Origin: Dehalococcoidia bacterium
Lineage (GTDB): Bacteria > Chloroflexota > Dehalococcoidia > SAR202 > UBA11138
Length of the DNA: 8,760 nt
Assembly: GCA_012270625.1 (NCBI GenBank)
Contig: JAAXHZ010000187.1
Location: 1 to 8,760, forward strand
Reading direction: 5' to 3'
This document shows positions 1 to 4,936 of the stretch, in pieces; positions within the stretch are counted from its first letter, which is position 1; every line of letters starts with the position of its first letter. The position numbers were made by a program, and so were the translations under genes. The notes under the pieces were generated by a model. That model was not told where the DNA came from, did no database searches, and was given only the letters and a program-made list of their open reading frames with translations.

Positions 1-522
1 ATTCCGAGCTTCTGGCTGGGGATGACGTTCATTCTTGTAACAGTCATCTTCTTTAGCTGGAAGCCGCCGATAACCGTGTACAACATTTGGGATGACCCTG
101 TTAAGAACCTCCAGATCATGGCGGGCCCGGCACTGGCGCTTGGGATCGGACTGGGAGCGTTCATCGCGCGCATGGCGAGGACTCAGCTACTCGAGGTGTT
201 CAGGGAGGACTACGTGCGCACGGCGCGAGCGAAGGGACTTGGGGAGCGAGTGGTGATGTGGCGGCACGTCGTCAGGAACGCGCTGCTTCCGGTTATTACG
301 CTGTCGGGACTTCAGCTTGCGTTCCTGCTTGGAGGCTCGGTCGCGGTCGAGAGGGCGTTTTCAGTTCCCGGTCTTGGCACTGCGCTTGTCGGAGGCATCG
401 AGGAGAGAGACTGGATGATAATACAGAATCTCGTCCTGCTGTACGCGATAGTGTTCGTGGTCATCAATCTAGTGGTCGATCTGGCGTATGGGCTGATCGA
501 TCCACGCATCAGGTATCAGTAG
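1..522 (+). CDS. ABC transporter permease, DppB/OppB type (5' end missing)
   Basis: This is the C-terminal 173 residues of an inner-membrane permease of a binding-protein-dependent ABC importer, peptide/nickel class. The frame is open from the first base (reads IPSFWLGM), so the gene starts before the window; the ATG at 22 is internal. The cytoplasmic EAA loop that docks on the ATPase is clear at visible residues 70-97 (DYVRTARAKGLGERV, then HVVRNALLP), followed by hydrophobic helices and the usual short C-terminus LAYGLIDPRIRYQ. DppB proteins are about 310-340 residues, so roughly half is missing. The next gene, 48 bp downstream, encodes the partner permease, as expected for a dpp/opp operon. 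The substrate cannot be told from a permease; di- or oligopeptides are the family default, but other substrates occur. The family call is firm. Confidence 0.93.
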   Translation: MPSFWLGMTFILVTVIFFSWKPPITVYNIWDDPVKNLQIMAGPALALGIGLGAFIARMARTQLLEVFREDYVRTARAKGLGERVVMWRHVVRNALLPVITLSGLQLAFLLGGSVAVERAFSVPGLGTALVGGIEERDWMIIQNLVLLYAIVFVVINLVVDLAYGLIDPRIRYQ

Positions 523-570
523 CTCCGGCTGGACATTCTAGTGTCGAGTCGGCTTGCAAAGTAGGAGATC

Positions 571-1482
571 GTGGCCCAAGGCACGGAACCATTGCTTGGA
601 CAGCTTCAACCCAGGCGTCAGTCTCGAGTCGAAGCGCTGTATGACAATACAAAACGCTTCGCTCGGTCGTCCGTACTGGGGACAGGAGCCGCGGTGTTCC
701 TGCTGTTCATGGTGTTCGTTGCGCTGTTCGCGCCGGCGCTGGCGCCTGAAGACCCGCTGAAGTCCAACTATGGGGCGCTGCTGAGGTCTCCGTCGCTGGA
801 GTTCCCGATGGGAACGGACGGGCTGGGGCGAGACACGCTGAGCAGGGTGATCGCAGGCACACGTCTGAGTCTGTTCGTATCTGTGACGGCCATCGTGATT
901 TCGAAGGTCATAGGCTTTTCATGGGGGATTTTAAGCGGGTACCTCGGCGGCAGGTTCGACCTGCTGAGCCAGCGGCTGCTGGACGTGCTGATCTCGTTTC
1001 CGAGCGTCATACTGGCTCTGCTGCTGCTGGTCGCACTTGGCGCCGGGGTGAACACTGTCATCATCGCGATAGCCGCGACTGGGATCGCGGGGACAACGCG
1101 CATAATCAGATCGGTCGCGCTGCTGATTCGGGAGTCGGAGTACGTCCTGGCCGCGCGTATGATTGGGGCATCTCCCGTGCGAATCATGGTACGGCATGTG
1201 ACACCGCAGTGTGTCGCTCCGCTGCTGGTTGTGGCGAGCGCGAGCCTTGGGGGCGCGATCTTCACGGAGGCGGCTTTGAGCTATCTGGGTTTGGGAGTCC
1301 CTCCGCCGGACCCGAGCTGGGGCAACATGCTGGGGGGCATCCTGGTGGCGTCTTTCAAGCCGCCGTGGTGGCTGGTGGTGTTCCCGGGCTGTGCGATCAC
1401 GCTGACGATTCTCGCGTTCAACCTGTTTGGCGACGCTCTGCGGGACCATCTCGATCCGAGGCTGCGGGGACGGCTCGAGTAG
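571..1482 (+). CDS. ABC transporter permease, DppC/OppC type
   Basis: This is the second permease of the peptide-type importer, 303 residues, the usual length for DppC. The order is a short cytoplasmic N-terminus, a first membrane helix at about residues 35-58 (OppC_N region), the hallmark FPMGTDGLGRD at 78-88 leading into RVIAGTRLSL, then further helices and an EAA loop from about 188 (ESEYVLAARMIGASP) to the HVTPQ segment. It ends in LFGDALRDHLDPRLRG, a typical OppC tail. The GTG start at 571 is preceded by TAGGAG at 562-567, only 3 nt away; no better start lies nearby. It forms a heterodimer with the upstream permease. Binding-protein and ATPase genes are not in the window and are probably upstream, because an intrinsic terminator follows. 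Family call firm, substrate unknown. Confidence 0.95.
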   Translation: MAQGTEPLLGQLQPRRQSRVEALYDNTKRFARSSVLGTGAAVFLLFMVFVALFAPALAPEDPLKSNYGALLRSPSLEFPMGTDGLGRDTLSRVIAGTRLSLFVSVTAIVISKVIGFSWGILSGYLGGRFDLLSQRLLDVLISFPSVILALLLLVALGAGVNTVIIAIAATGIAGTTRIIRSVALLIRESEYVLAARMIGASPVRIMVRHVTPQCVAPLLVVASASLGGAIFTEAALSYLGLGVPPPDPSWGNMLGGILVASFKPPWWLVVFPGCAITLTILAFNLFGDALRDHLDPRLRGRLE

Positions 1483-1498
1483 TTTCGGGGCTGGGTTG

Positions 1499-1528
1499 AG
1501 GAGTGAGTGGAGAGGAGTGAGGAGTGAG
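1499..1528 (+). repeat. Purine-rich 30-bp dispersed repeat, copy 1
   Basis: This is a GAGTGAG-rich, almost pure-purine (plus T) 30-mer beginning AGGAGTGAGTGG. It matches 4180-4209 at 29 of 30 positions on the same strand, and the match ends abruptly on both sides. It lies 16 bp after the stop of the DppC-type gene. Within it GGAGTGAG and GAGAGGAGT form short internal direct repeats. It is bracketed by inverted arms GGCTGGG (1489-1495) and CCCAGCC (1536-1542). The function is unknown; a dispersed intergenic repeat family is the likely explanation. Confidence 0.7.
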
Positions 1529-1589
1529 AGCCTCCCCCAGCCACACTATTGACCACGCATCGGGGACTTATGTAATTTTCTTATGAATT

Positions 1590-1614
1590 GGGTCTTCGTT
1601 GACCCTATTTTTTT
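1590..1614 (+). terminator. Intrinsic terminator after the ABC transporter genes
   Basis: A stem GGGTC (1590-1594) pairs with GACCC (1601-1605) around a 6-nt loop and is followed by TA and seven T residues (1608-1614). The stem is short but GC-rich and the T tract is good. It sits 107 bp past the permease stop and just before the ATP synthase genes, so it probably ends the transporter transcript. Confidence 0.62.
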
Positions 1615-1628
1615 GATTGTGATATACT
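1599..1628 (+). promoter_or_regulatory. Predicted sigma70-type promoter of the ATP synthase operon
   Basis: The -35 box is TTGACC (1599-1604, five of six consensus bases) and the -10 box TATACT (1623-1628, five of six), with an 18-bp spacer. The TGA at 1620-1622 directly before the -10 supplies an extended -10 (TGn) element. Transcription should begin near 1635, giving a leader of about 20 nt before the atpZ-like ATG at 1654. The -35 box overlaps the 3' arm of the upstream terminator. Fit to consensus and position are seen directly; activity is inferred. Confidence 0.68.
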
Positions 1629-1640
1629 ACACAAGCTTTC

Positions 1641-1653
1641 AAGGGGACCCCTG
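1641..1653 (+). promoter_or_regulatory. Ribosome binding site of the atpZ-like gene, inside an 11-bp palindrome
   Basis: AAGGGG (1641-1646) stands 7 nt before the ATG at 1654 and is a serviceable Shine-Dalgarno sequence. It is part of AGGGGACCCCT (1642-1652), a perfect palindrome with a single central base. The centre is too tight for a strong hairpin, so sequestration of the site is only a weak possibility. Confidence 0.5.
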
Positions 1654-1875
1654 ATGCGCGGTCGGAAAGTGGCCTTAGTCCTGCGTTTGGTGGGTATAGG
1701 CTGGTTCGTAGCCATGTGCATCGGCGGGGGGGCTGTTGGAGGGTTGTTTCTCGACCGACAGTTGGAGACTGCCCCAATCCTGACCCTGCTAGGGTTGTGT
1801 GTCGGAATCGCGGTTGCGGTTCTCGGGATGTACAGGATGCTCATGGCCGTACTGGCCAACCCTGAGGAGCAGTAG
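1654..1875 (+). CDS. atpZ: AtpZ/AtpI-like small membrane protein of the ATP synthase operon
   Basis: This is a 73-residue protein with two predicted membrane helices: about residues 10-32, starting at the family-typical GW (16-17) and rich in Gly (GGGAVGG, 24-30), and about 42-60, with the pattern TAPILTLLGLCVGIAVAVLGMYR. The charged turn LDRQLET lies between them. This hairpin with G-rich first helix, LD turn and a YR at the end of the second helix fits the AtpZ/F0F1-ATPase gene 1 family, whose genes open many atp operons. Members have been linked to assembly of the c-ring or to Mg2+ handling, but the role is not settled. It is the first gene after the predicted promoter, and atpB follows after 55 bp. 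The symbol follows family naming; four-helix AtpI is excluded by size. Confidence 0.82.
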   Translation: MRGRKVALVLRLVGIGWFVAMCIGGGAVGGLFLDRQLETAPILTLLGLCVGIAVAVLGMYRMLMAVLANPEEQ

Positions 1876-1916
1876 TCGGATGGTTTGCGGGCTGGCAATC
1901 GGCCTGCTGAAACGAT

Positions 1917-1930
1917 AGGGGAACTTATAG
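1917..1930 (+). promoter_or_regulatory. Ribosome binding site fixing the TTG start of atpB
   Basis: AGGGGA (1917-1922) lies 8 nt before the TTG at 1931. An in-frame TAG (1928-1930) sits immediately before that TTG, so the reading frame cannot begin any earlier. The next in-frame start-like codons are a GTG at 1985, inside the first hydrophobic segment, and an ATG at 2078. TTG at 1931 is therefore the best start. Confidence 0.65.
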
Positions 1931-2989
1931 TTGCTGCGCAGCCCTAAGGCGCTACTCATACTGGCGGCGGCTTTAGTAATTCTGGTGGTTGCGCTGCTCG
2001 GCGGAGCGCTGGGCGAGGCATTCGGATTCGGATTTCTCGGAGCGCCGCTCGCCGCGATCCACATCCCCGCGGAACCGATGCTGGCCGATCCCATCATCGG
2101 GGACTTCCAGATCACAAACACCATGGTCGCGACCTGGATCGCGATTGTCGTACTACTGATAATCGCCCTCAAGGTCCGAAGTGGTCTGTCCGACGTACCC
2201 GGCAGGTTCCAGGGCCTCGTCGAAGTCATCCTGGAGTTCTTCCTCAACCTTGCGGAGAGCATCGCTGGCCGGGATCGCGCCAGGCTGTTCTTCCCACTCG
2301 TGATGAGCATCTTCCTGTTCATCTTCGTCGCCAACTGGATTGGCATACTTCCGGGCTTTGGCACTATCGGTCGCATCGAGACGGCCGATGAGATCGCTCA
2401 CCACTACTGTGACAAGTACCATGACGACGAGTCGAAGTACGATGACTGCCTTGCGCACAAGCAGGTGCAGATCTTCGAGGGAGAGGGAGCTTTCGGGTAT
2501 CTTGCTCCTGGCTCAGTCGGCAGCGACGTTAGCATCAAGGAGTGGAAAGAGAATCCTCAGCCCGGCAAGCAGGCGGGATTGCTGGTGCCGTGGTTCAGGA
2601 GCGCGAACACGGACCTGAACACGACGCTCGCGATTGCGATAGTCGCCATGGTGATGATCCACTTCTGGGCGTTCCGCGCGCTCGGTGTGTTTGGTCACGT
2701 GGGCAAGTTCATAAACTTCAAGCAGGGACCGATCGGGTTCTTTGTCGGCATCCTGGAGCTGATCTCGGAGGCTGCCAGACTGATCAGCTTCACGTTCCGT
2801 CTGTTTGGGAACATCTTTGCGGGCGAGGTACTTCTCGCGGCGATGATCTTCCTGATCCCGCTGATCGGCATTATCCCGTTCCTGGGACTAGAGCTGTTCG
2901 TCGGTCTCATCCAAGCGTTCATCTTCTCGATGCTCACCTTGGTGTTTGCGGCAGCGGCGACAGTGGCCCACAATGGAGACCATCACTAG
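1931..2989 (+). CDS. atpB: F0F1 ATP synthase subunit a, with enlarged external loop
   Basis: This is the stator channel subunit of Fo, which carries protons to and from the c-ring. At 352 residues it is well above the usual 230-290. Residues 7-28 form an additional N-terminal hydrophobic segment; the canonical part begins around ADPIIGDFQITNTM (52-65). The essential arginine is Arg290 in FRLFGN (E. coli Arg210), with Glu299 matching E. coli Glu219, Glu321 at the His245 position and Gln328 matching Gln252. The C-terminal helix reads LIQAFIFSMLTLVF, followed by a His-rich tail. Between LPGFG (from 140) and VPWFRSANTDLNTT (from 219) lies an insertion of about 70 hydrophilic residues with Cys160, Cys173 and several His, Asp and Glu; by E. 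coli topology this loop is outside the cytoplasm. Identity is certain; the loop's role is unknown. Confidence 0.97.
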   Translation: MLRSPKALLILAAALVILVVALLGGALGEAFGFGFLGAPLAAIHIPAEPMLADPIIGDFQITNTMVATWIAIVVLLIIALKVRSGLSDVPGRFQGLVEVILEFFLNLAESIAGRDRARLFFPLVMSIFLFIFVANWIGILPGFGTIGRIETADEIAHHYCDKYHDDESKYDDCLAHKQVQIFEGEGAFGYLAPGSVGSDVSIKEWKENPQPGKQAGLLVPWFRSANTDLNTTLAIAIVAMVMIHFWAFRALGVFGHVGKFINFKQGPIGFFVGILELISEAARLISFTFRLFGNIFAGEVLLAAMIFLIPLIGIIPFLGLELFVGLIQAFIFSMLTLVFAAAATVAHNGDHH

Positions 2990-3016
2990 CATCAACCAAG
3001 TCCTCAAGGCCCAGAT

Positions 3017-3031
3017 GGTGGCGTGTCCACC
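3017..3031 (+). other. Short stem-loop in the atpB-atpE spacer
   Basis: GGTGG (3017-3021) pairs with CCACC (3027-3031) around a 5-nt loop in the 98-bp spacer before atpE, about 40 nt ahead of its Shine-Dalgarno sequence AAGGAG (3073-3078). In E. coli the atpB-atpE spacer enhances c-subunit translation; a similar role here is only a guess. There is no T tract, so it is not an intrinsic terminator. Confidence 0.35.
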
Positions 3032-3081
3032 TTCGGGAACACGAGCAAGCAGTCAACCTCTTATCATCTATCAAGGAGTGA

Positions 3082-3312
<231 letters not shown>

Positions 3313-3413
3313 CATGGGGCATCCGAACGAACCAGGTCGCTCTACCGTCATTGGATGAGCCCTGGGGCAGGTTTTCGGTTCCGTCTCGGCTCAATAGATC
3401 ATCGTAAAGCGGA

Positions 3414-3421
3414 CGAGGTGA
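3414..3421 (+). promoter_or_regulatory. Shine-Dalgarno-like site before the small atpE-atpF ORF
   Basis: CGAGGTGA, followed by GG, matches the 16S anti-Shine-Dalgarno core well. It lies 9 nt before the ATA codon at 3431, where no ATG, GTG or TTG exists in the right frame. The same octamer serves atpF at 3633-3640. Its TGA (3419-3421) is an in-frame stop for the downstream ORF, so initiation must occur after it. Confidence 0.5.
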
Positions 3422-3430
3422 GGACGCAGC

Positions 3431-3640
3431 ATAGACGCCCTAATAACGGAGCAGCCTGAGGTAGTCAGCCTTACTCTCATCCTGATGCTCCTGCTCTTCG
3501 CGGTTATCCTGTGGAGACGCTGGTTCATCCAGATGACTATCCTGCTCGGTTTACTGATACAGTTGTGGAGTCTCAAGTTGATGGTCTGGTCGGGTCGTCT
3601 GCTGATACGAGTGTTGAGACGACTTACGTCGGCGAGGTGA
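3431..3640 (+). CDS. Unrecognised small two-helix membrane protein between atpE and atpF (possible AUA start)
   Basis: This open frame of 69 codons between atpE and atpF is read by hand. An acidic N-terminus (IDALITEQPE) is followed by hydrophobic segment 1 (about 11-28, VVSLTLILMLLLFAVILW), Arg-Arg at 29-30, hydrophobic segment 2 (about 31-53, with Trp31, Trp46, Trp53 and Lys49) and a basic tail with Arg 56, 60, 63, 64 and 69. About 70% of its codons end in G or C by my count, like real genes here. The only codon at the right distance from the Shine-Dalgarno-like CGAGGTGA (3414-3421) is ATA at 3431; an in-frame TGA (3419-3421) blocks earlier starts, and the first in-frame ATG (3485) would cut into segment 1. 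Its stop (3638-3640) lies in the atpF ribosome binding site, suggesting translational coupling. I do not recognise a family. An assembly factor or accessory Fo protein is an inference; a decayed gene that lost its ATG is the alternative. Confidence 0.6.
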   Translation: MDALITEQPEVVSLTLILMLLLFAVILWRRWFIQMTILLGLLIQLWSLKLMVWSGRLLIRVLRRLTSAR

Positions 3641-3644
3641 AGGC
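3633..3644 (+). promoter_or_regulatory. atpF ribosome binding site overlapping the small ORF's stop codon
   Basis: CGAGGTGA (3633-3640) stands 4 nt before the atpF ATG at 3645, and its last three bases are the TGA stop of the small membrane ORF. Ribosomes finishing that ORF would stop directly on the atpF start site, a classic arrangement for translational coupling. Confidence 0.65.
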
Positions 3645-4148
3645 ATGGAAGCCTTAGGAATAAATCTAGCTGGTCTGCTGACCCATCTGATCAGCTTTGT
3701 CATTCTGGTCGGTCTGCTGACGTACCTGCTTTACCGGCCGGTGATACGTGTTCTGGACCAGAGGTCTGACAGGATCAGGGAGAGTCTGGAAGCGTCGCAG
3801 CGCGCTCAGGAAGAGGCGGCCAAGTCGCGGGAAGAGATGCAGGAGCAGCTCGAAACAGCCCGCGCCGAGGGCCAGCAGATGATAGCTCAGGCTCGAGAGG
3901 TGGCTGATCGGTTCCGAGAAGAGGAGCTGGCGAGGGCCCGTGAAGAGATCGCCGCAGAGCGCGCCCGGGCGGAGGCCAACATTCAGCGGGAACGCGACGC
4001 CGCGGTCGAGGAGCTCCGCAGGGAGTTCGCGGGTCTGGCAGTTGTCGCGGCCGAGCGGGTCATTCGACGTTCGCTGGACGACTCGGACCACAGTGTGTTG
4101 ATCGAGCAGGTGTTGGAAGAGGGATCGCAGGGCCCGAGCAGAAACTAG
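3645..4148 (+). CDS. atpF: F0F1 ATP synthase subunit b
   Basis: This is the peripheral-stalk subunit that holds the catalytic head to subunit a. It has 167 residues, within the usual 155-175. One N-terminal membrane helix (about residues 5-30, INLAGLLTHLISFVILVGLL) leads into the typical exit sequence YRPVIRVLDQRSDRIRESLE. A long charged coiled coil follows (about 40-140, rich in Glu, Arg, Ala and Gln), then the delta-binding C-terminus with VVAAERVIRRSLDDSDHSVLIEQVLEE. The start is well set by CGAGGTGA 4 nt upstream. Only one b-type gene is seen, so a b homodimer is expected rather than b/b'. The gene is followed by an unusual 145-bp spacer full of repeats; in many bacteria atpF and atpH are nearly contiguous. 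Confidence 0.96.
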   Translation: MEALGINLAGLLTHLISFVILVGLLTYLLYRPVIRVLDQRSDRIRESLEASQRAQEEAAKSREEMQEQLETARAEGQQMIAQAREVADRFREEELARAREEIAAERARAEANIQRERDAAVEELRREFAGLAVVAAERVIRRSLDDSDHSVLIEQVLEEGSQGPSRN

Positions 4149-4153
4149 CGTCG

Positions 4154-4179
4154 GGAAAATTGCACTCGTGCAATTTTCC
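4154..4179. repeat. Perfect 26-bp palindrome just after atpF
   Basis: GGAAAATTGCAC (4154-4165) and its exact complement GTGCAATTTTCC (4168-4179) are separated by two bases. As RNA this gives an 11-bp stem with a CTCG tetraloop, 5 nt after the atpF stop. There is no T tract after the stem, so a standard intrinsic terminator is unlikely. It may pause RNA polymerase, protect mRNA or be part of a repeat element, which would allow different expression of atpF and downstream genes. Confidence 0.75.
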
Positions 4180-4209
4180 AGGAGTGAGTGGAGAGGAGTT
4201 AGGAGTGAG
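4180..4209 (+). repeat. Purine-rich 30-bp dispersed repeat, copy 2
   Basis: This copy matches 1499-1528 at 29 of 30 bases; the difference is T at 4200 in place of G. It directly abuts the 26-bp palindrome on its left and the nested stem-loop on its right, with no bases between. It lies inside the operon, between atpF and atpH, so it does not encode protein and presumably tolerates transcription. Confidence 0.7.
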
Positions 4210-4256
4210 GTCCATCCCTTGATTCCGGGTTGAGCCGGAATGACGTTGTGATGGAC
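4210..4256. repeat. Nested stem-loop element upstream of atpH
   Basis: An outer stem GTCCATC (4210-4216) pairs with GATGGAC (4250-4256), and an inner stem ATTCCGG (4222-4228) pairs with CCGGAAT (4235-4241) around a 6-nt loop. From memory, the inner part resembles the ATTCCGGG...CCCGGAAT palindromic repeats common in many bacterial intergenic regions. It ends 37 bp before the atpH ATG and leaves the ribosome binding site AGGTAGGA (4283-4290) unpaired. Confidence 0.6.
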
Positions 4257-4293
4257 TTGCTTCTATTTTCACAAGTAATTACAGGTAGGATCG

Positions 4294-4833
4294 ATGCCCG
4301 CAGGCGCTTCGGCAAGAAGATACGCTCAAGCAGTGTTCCAGATCGCAGTAGAAGGCGATGAGCTGGAGCGCTGGCTGGACGATCTCACCCAACTGGCTGA
4401 CTCGATTACGAACGAGGAGTTCAGGCAGACTCTGTCGGCTCCCCGGATATCGATGGCGCAGAAAGAGAGCCTGATACGTGAGGGATTGGGGACTTCGGTC
4501 GGGCCGCTTGCCTTGAACCTGATCTGTCTGCTGGCCAGTCGAGGCCAGGTGCACTTACTTCCGGGAATTGCAGACAGGTTCCAAGAGATGCTCGATGTCC
4601 ACCAAGGCGTCGAGCGCGCTGAGGTGGTGTCGGCAGTTTCTCTGAGTGAGGCCCAGCGGGACGAGGTCACGCAGATGCTCAATGAGCTGTCCGGCAAGGA
4701 CGTCAGGGTCACTACACGGGTTGACTCGGAGATACTCGGAGGACTGGTTATCAGAGTCGGGGACCGGGTCATGGACGGCAGCGCACGAACCAGATTGCAG
4801 AATATGAGAAGAGAGCTTGCGCAGCGACGCTGA
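4294..4833 (+). CDS. atpH: F0F1 ATP synthase subunit delta (OSCP)
   Basis: This is the stator subunit that joins the b stalk to the tops of the alpha subunits. At 179 residues it has the standard length. The N-terminal helical domain starts with the typical ARRYAQAVFQIAVEGDELERW (about 7-27) and continues through FRQTLSAPRISMAQKESLI; the middle has LNLICLLASRGQVHLLPGIADRF; the C-terminal domain begins near AEVVSAVSLSEAQ and ends with the family signature DSEILGGLVIRVGDRVMDGS (144-163), followed by a basic tail. AGGTAGGA (4283-4290) sits 3 nt before the ATG; spacing is short but no alternative in-frame start is better. It is separated from atpF by 145 bp and from atpA by 103 bp, looser than in most atp operons. 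Confidence 0.95.
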   Translation: MPAGASARRYAQAVFQIAVEGDELERWLDDLTQLADSITNEEFRQTLSAPRISMAQKESLIREGLGTSVGPLALNLICLLASRGQVHLLPGIADRFQEMLDVHQGVERAEVVSAVSLSEAQRDEVTQMLNELSGKDVRVTTRVDSEILGGLVIRVGDRVMDGSARTRLQNMRRELAQRR

Positions 4834-4936
4834 AGTTAGTGGCTAGCAACTAGTGGTTGGTGGACAGTCCCCGCTCCGGTCGGAGTGAGGGTGAAACCGT
4901 ACCCACACCGGGAAGAAAAGTTCCAGGGAGGCCGAA

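Noticed and set aside
1499..1528. CRISPR-like reading of the GAGTGAG-rich repeats
   Set aside because: There are only two copies 2.7 kb apart and no regular spacers or cas genes.
3314..3358. 14-codon ATG frame directly after atpE
   Set aside because: It is very short and hydrophilic with no convincing ribosome binding site.
3359..3377. GCCC...GGGC followed by TTTT after atpE as an attenuator
   Set aside because: With a realistic loop only about three base pairs remain, too weak to support termination.
3418..3459. GTG start at 3418 as an alternative start for the small ORF
   Set aside because: It is in a different frame and meets a stop after 13 codons.
3391..3576. Minus-strand open frame of 61 codons in the atpE-atpF spacer
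   Set aside because: The plus-strand frame over the same bases has membrane-protein composition, suitable codon bias and operon-style junctions, so this one is taken as its shadow.
4837..4860. Imperfect direct repeat TAGTGGCTAG / TAGTGGTTGG after atpH
   Set aside because: Eight of ten matches over a short low-complexity stretch is too weak to call a feature.
4874..4885. Palindrome CTCCGGTCGGAG in the atpH-atpA spacer
   Set aside because: Five-base arms with a 2-nt centre are expected by chance at this GC; no T tract follows.
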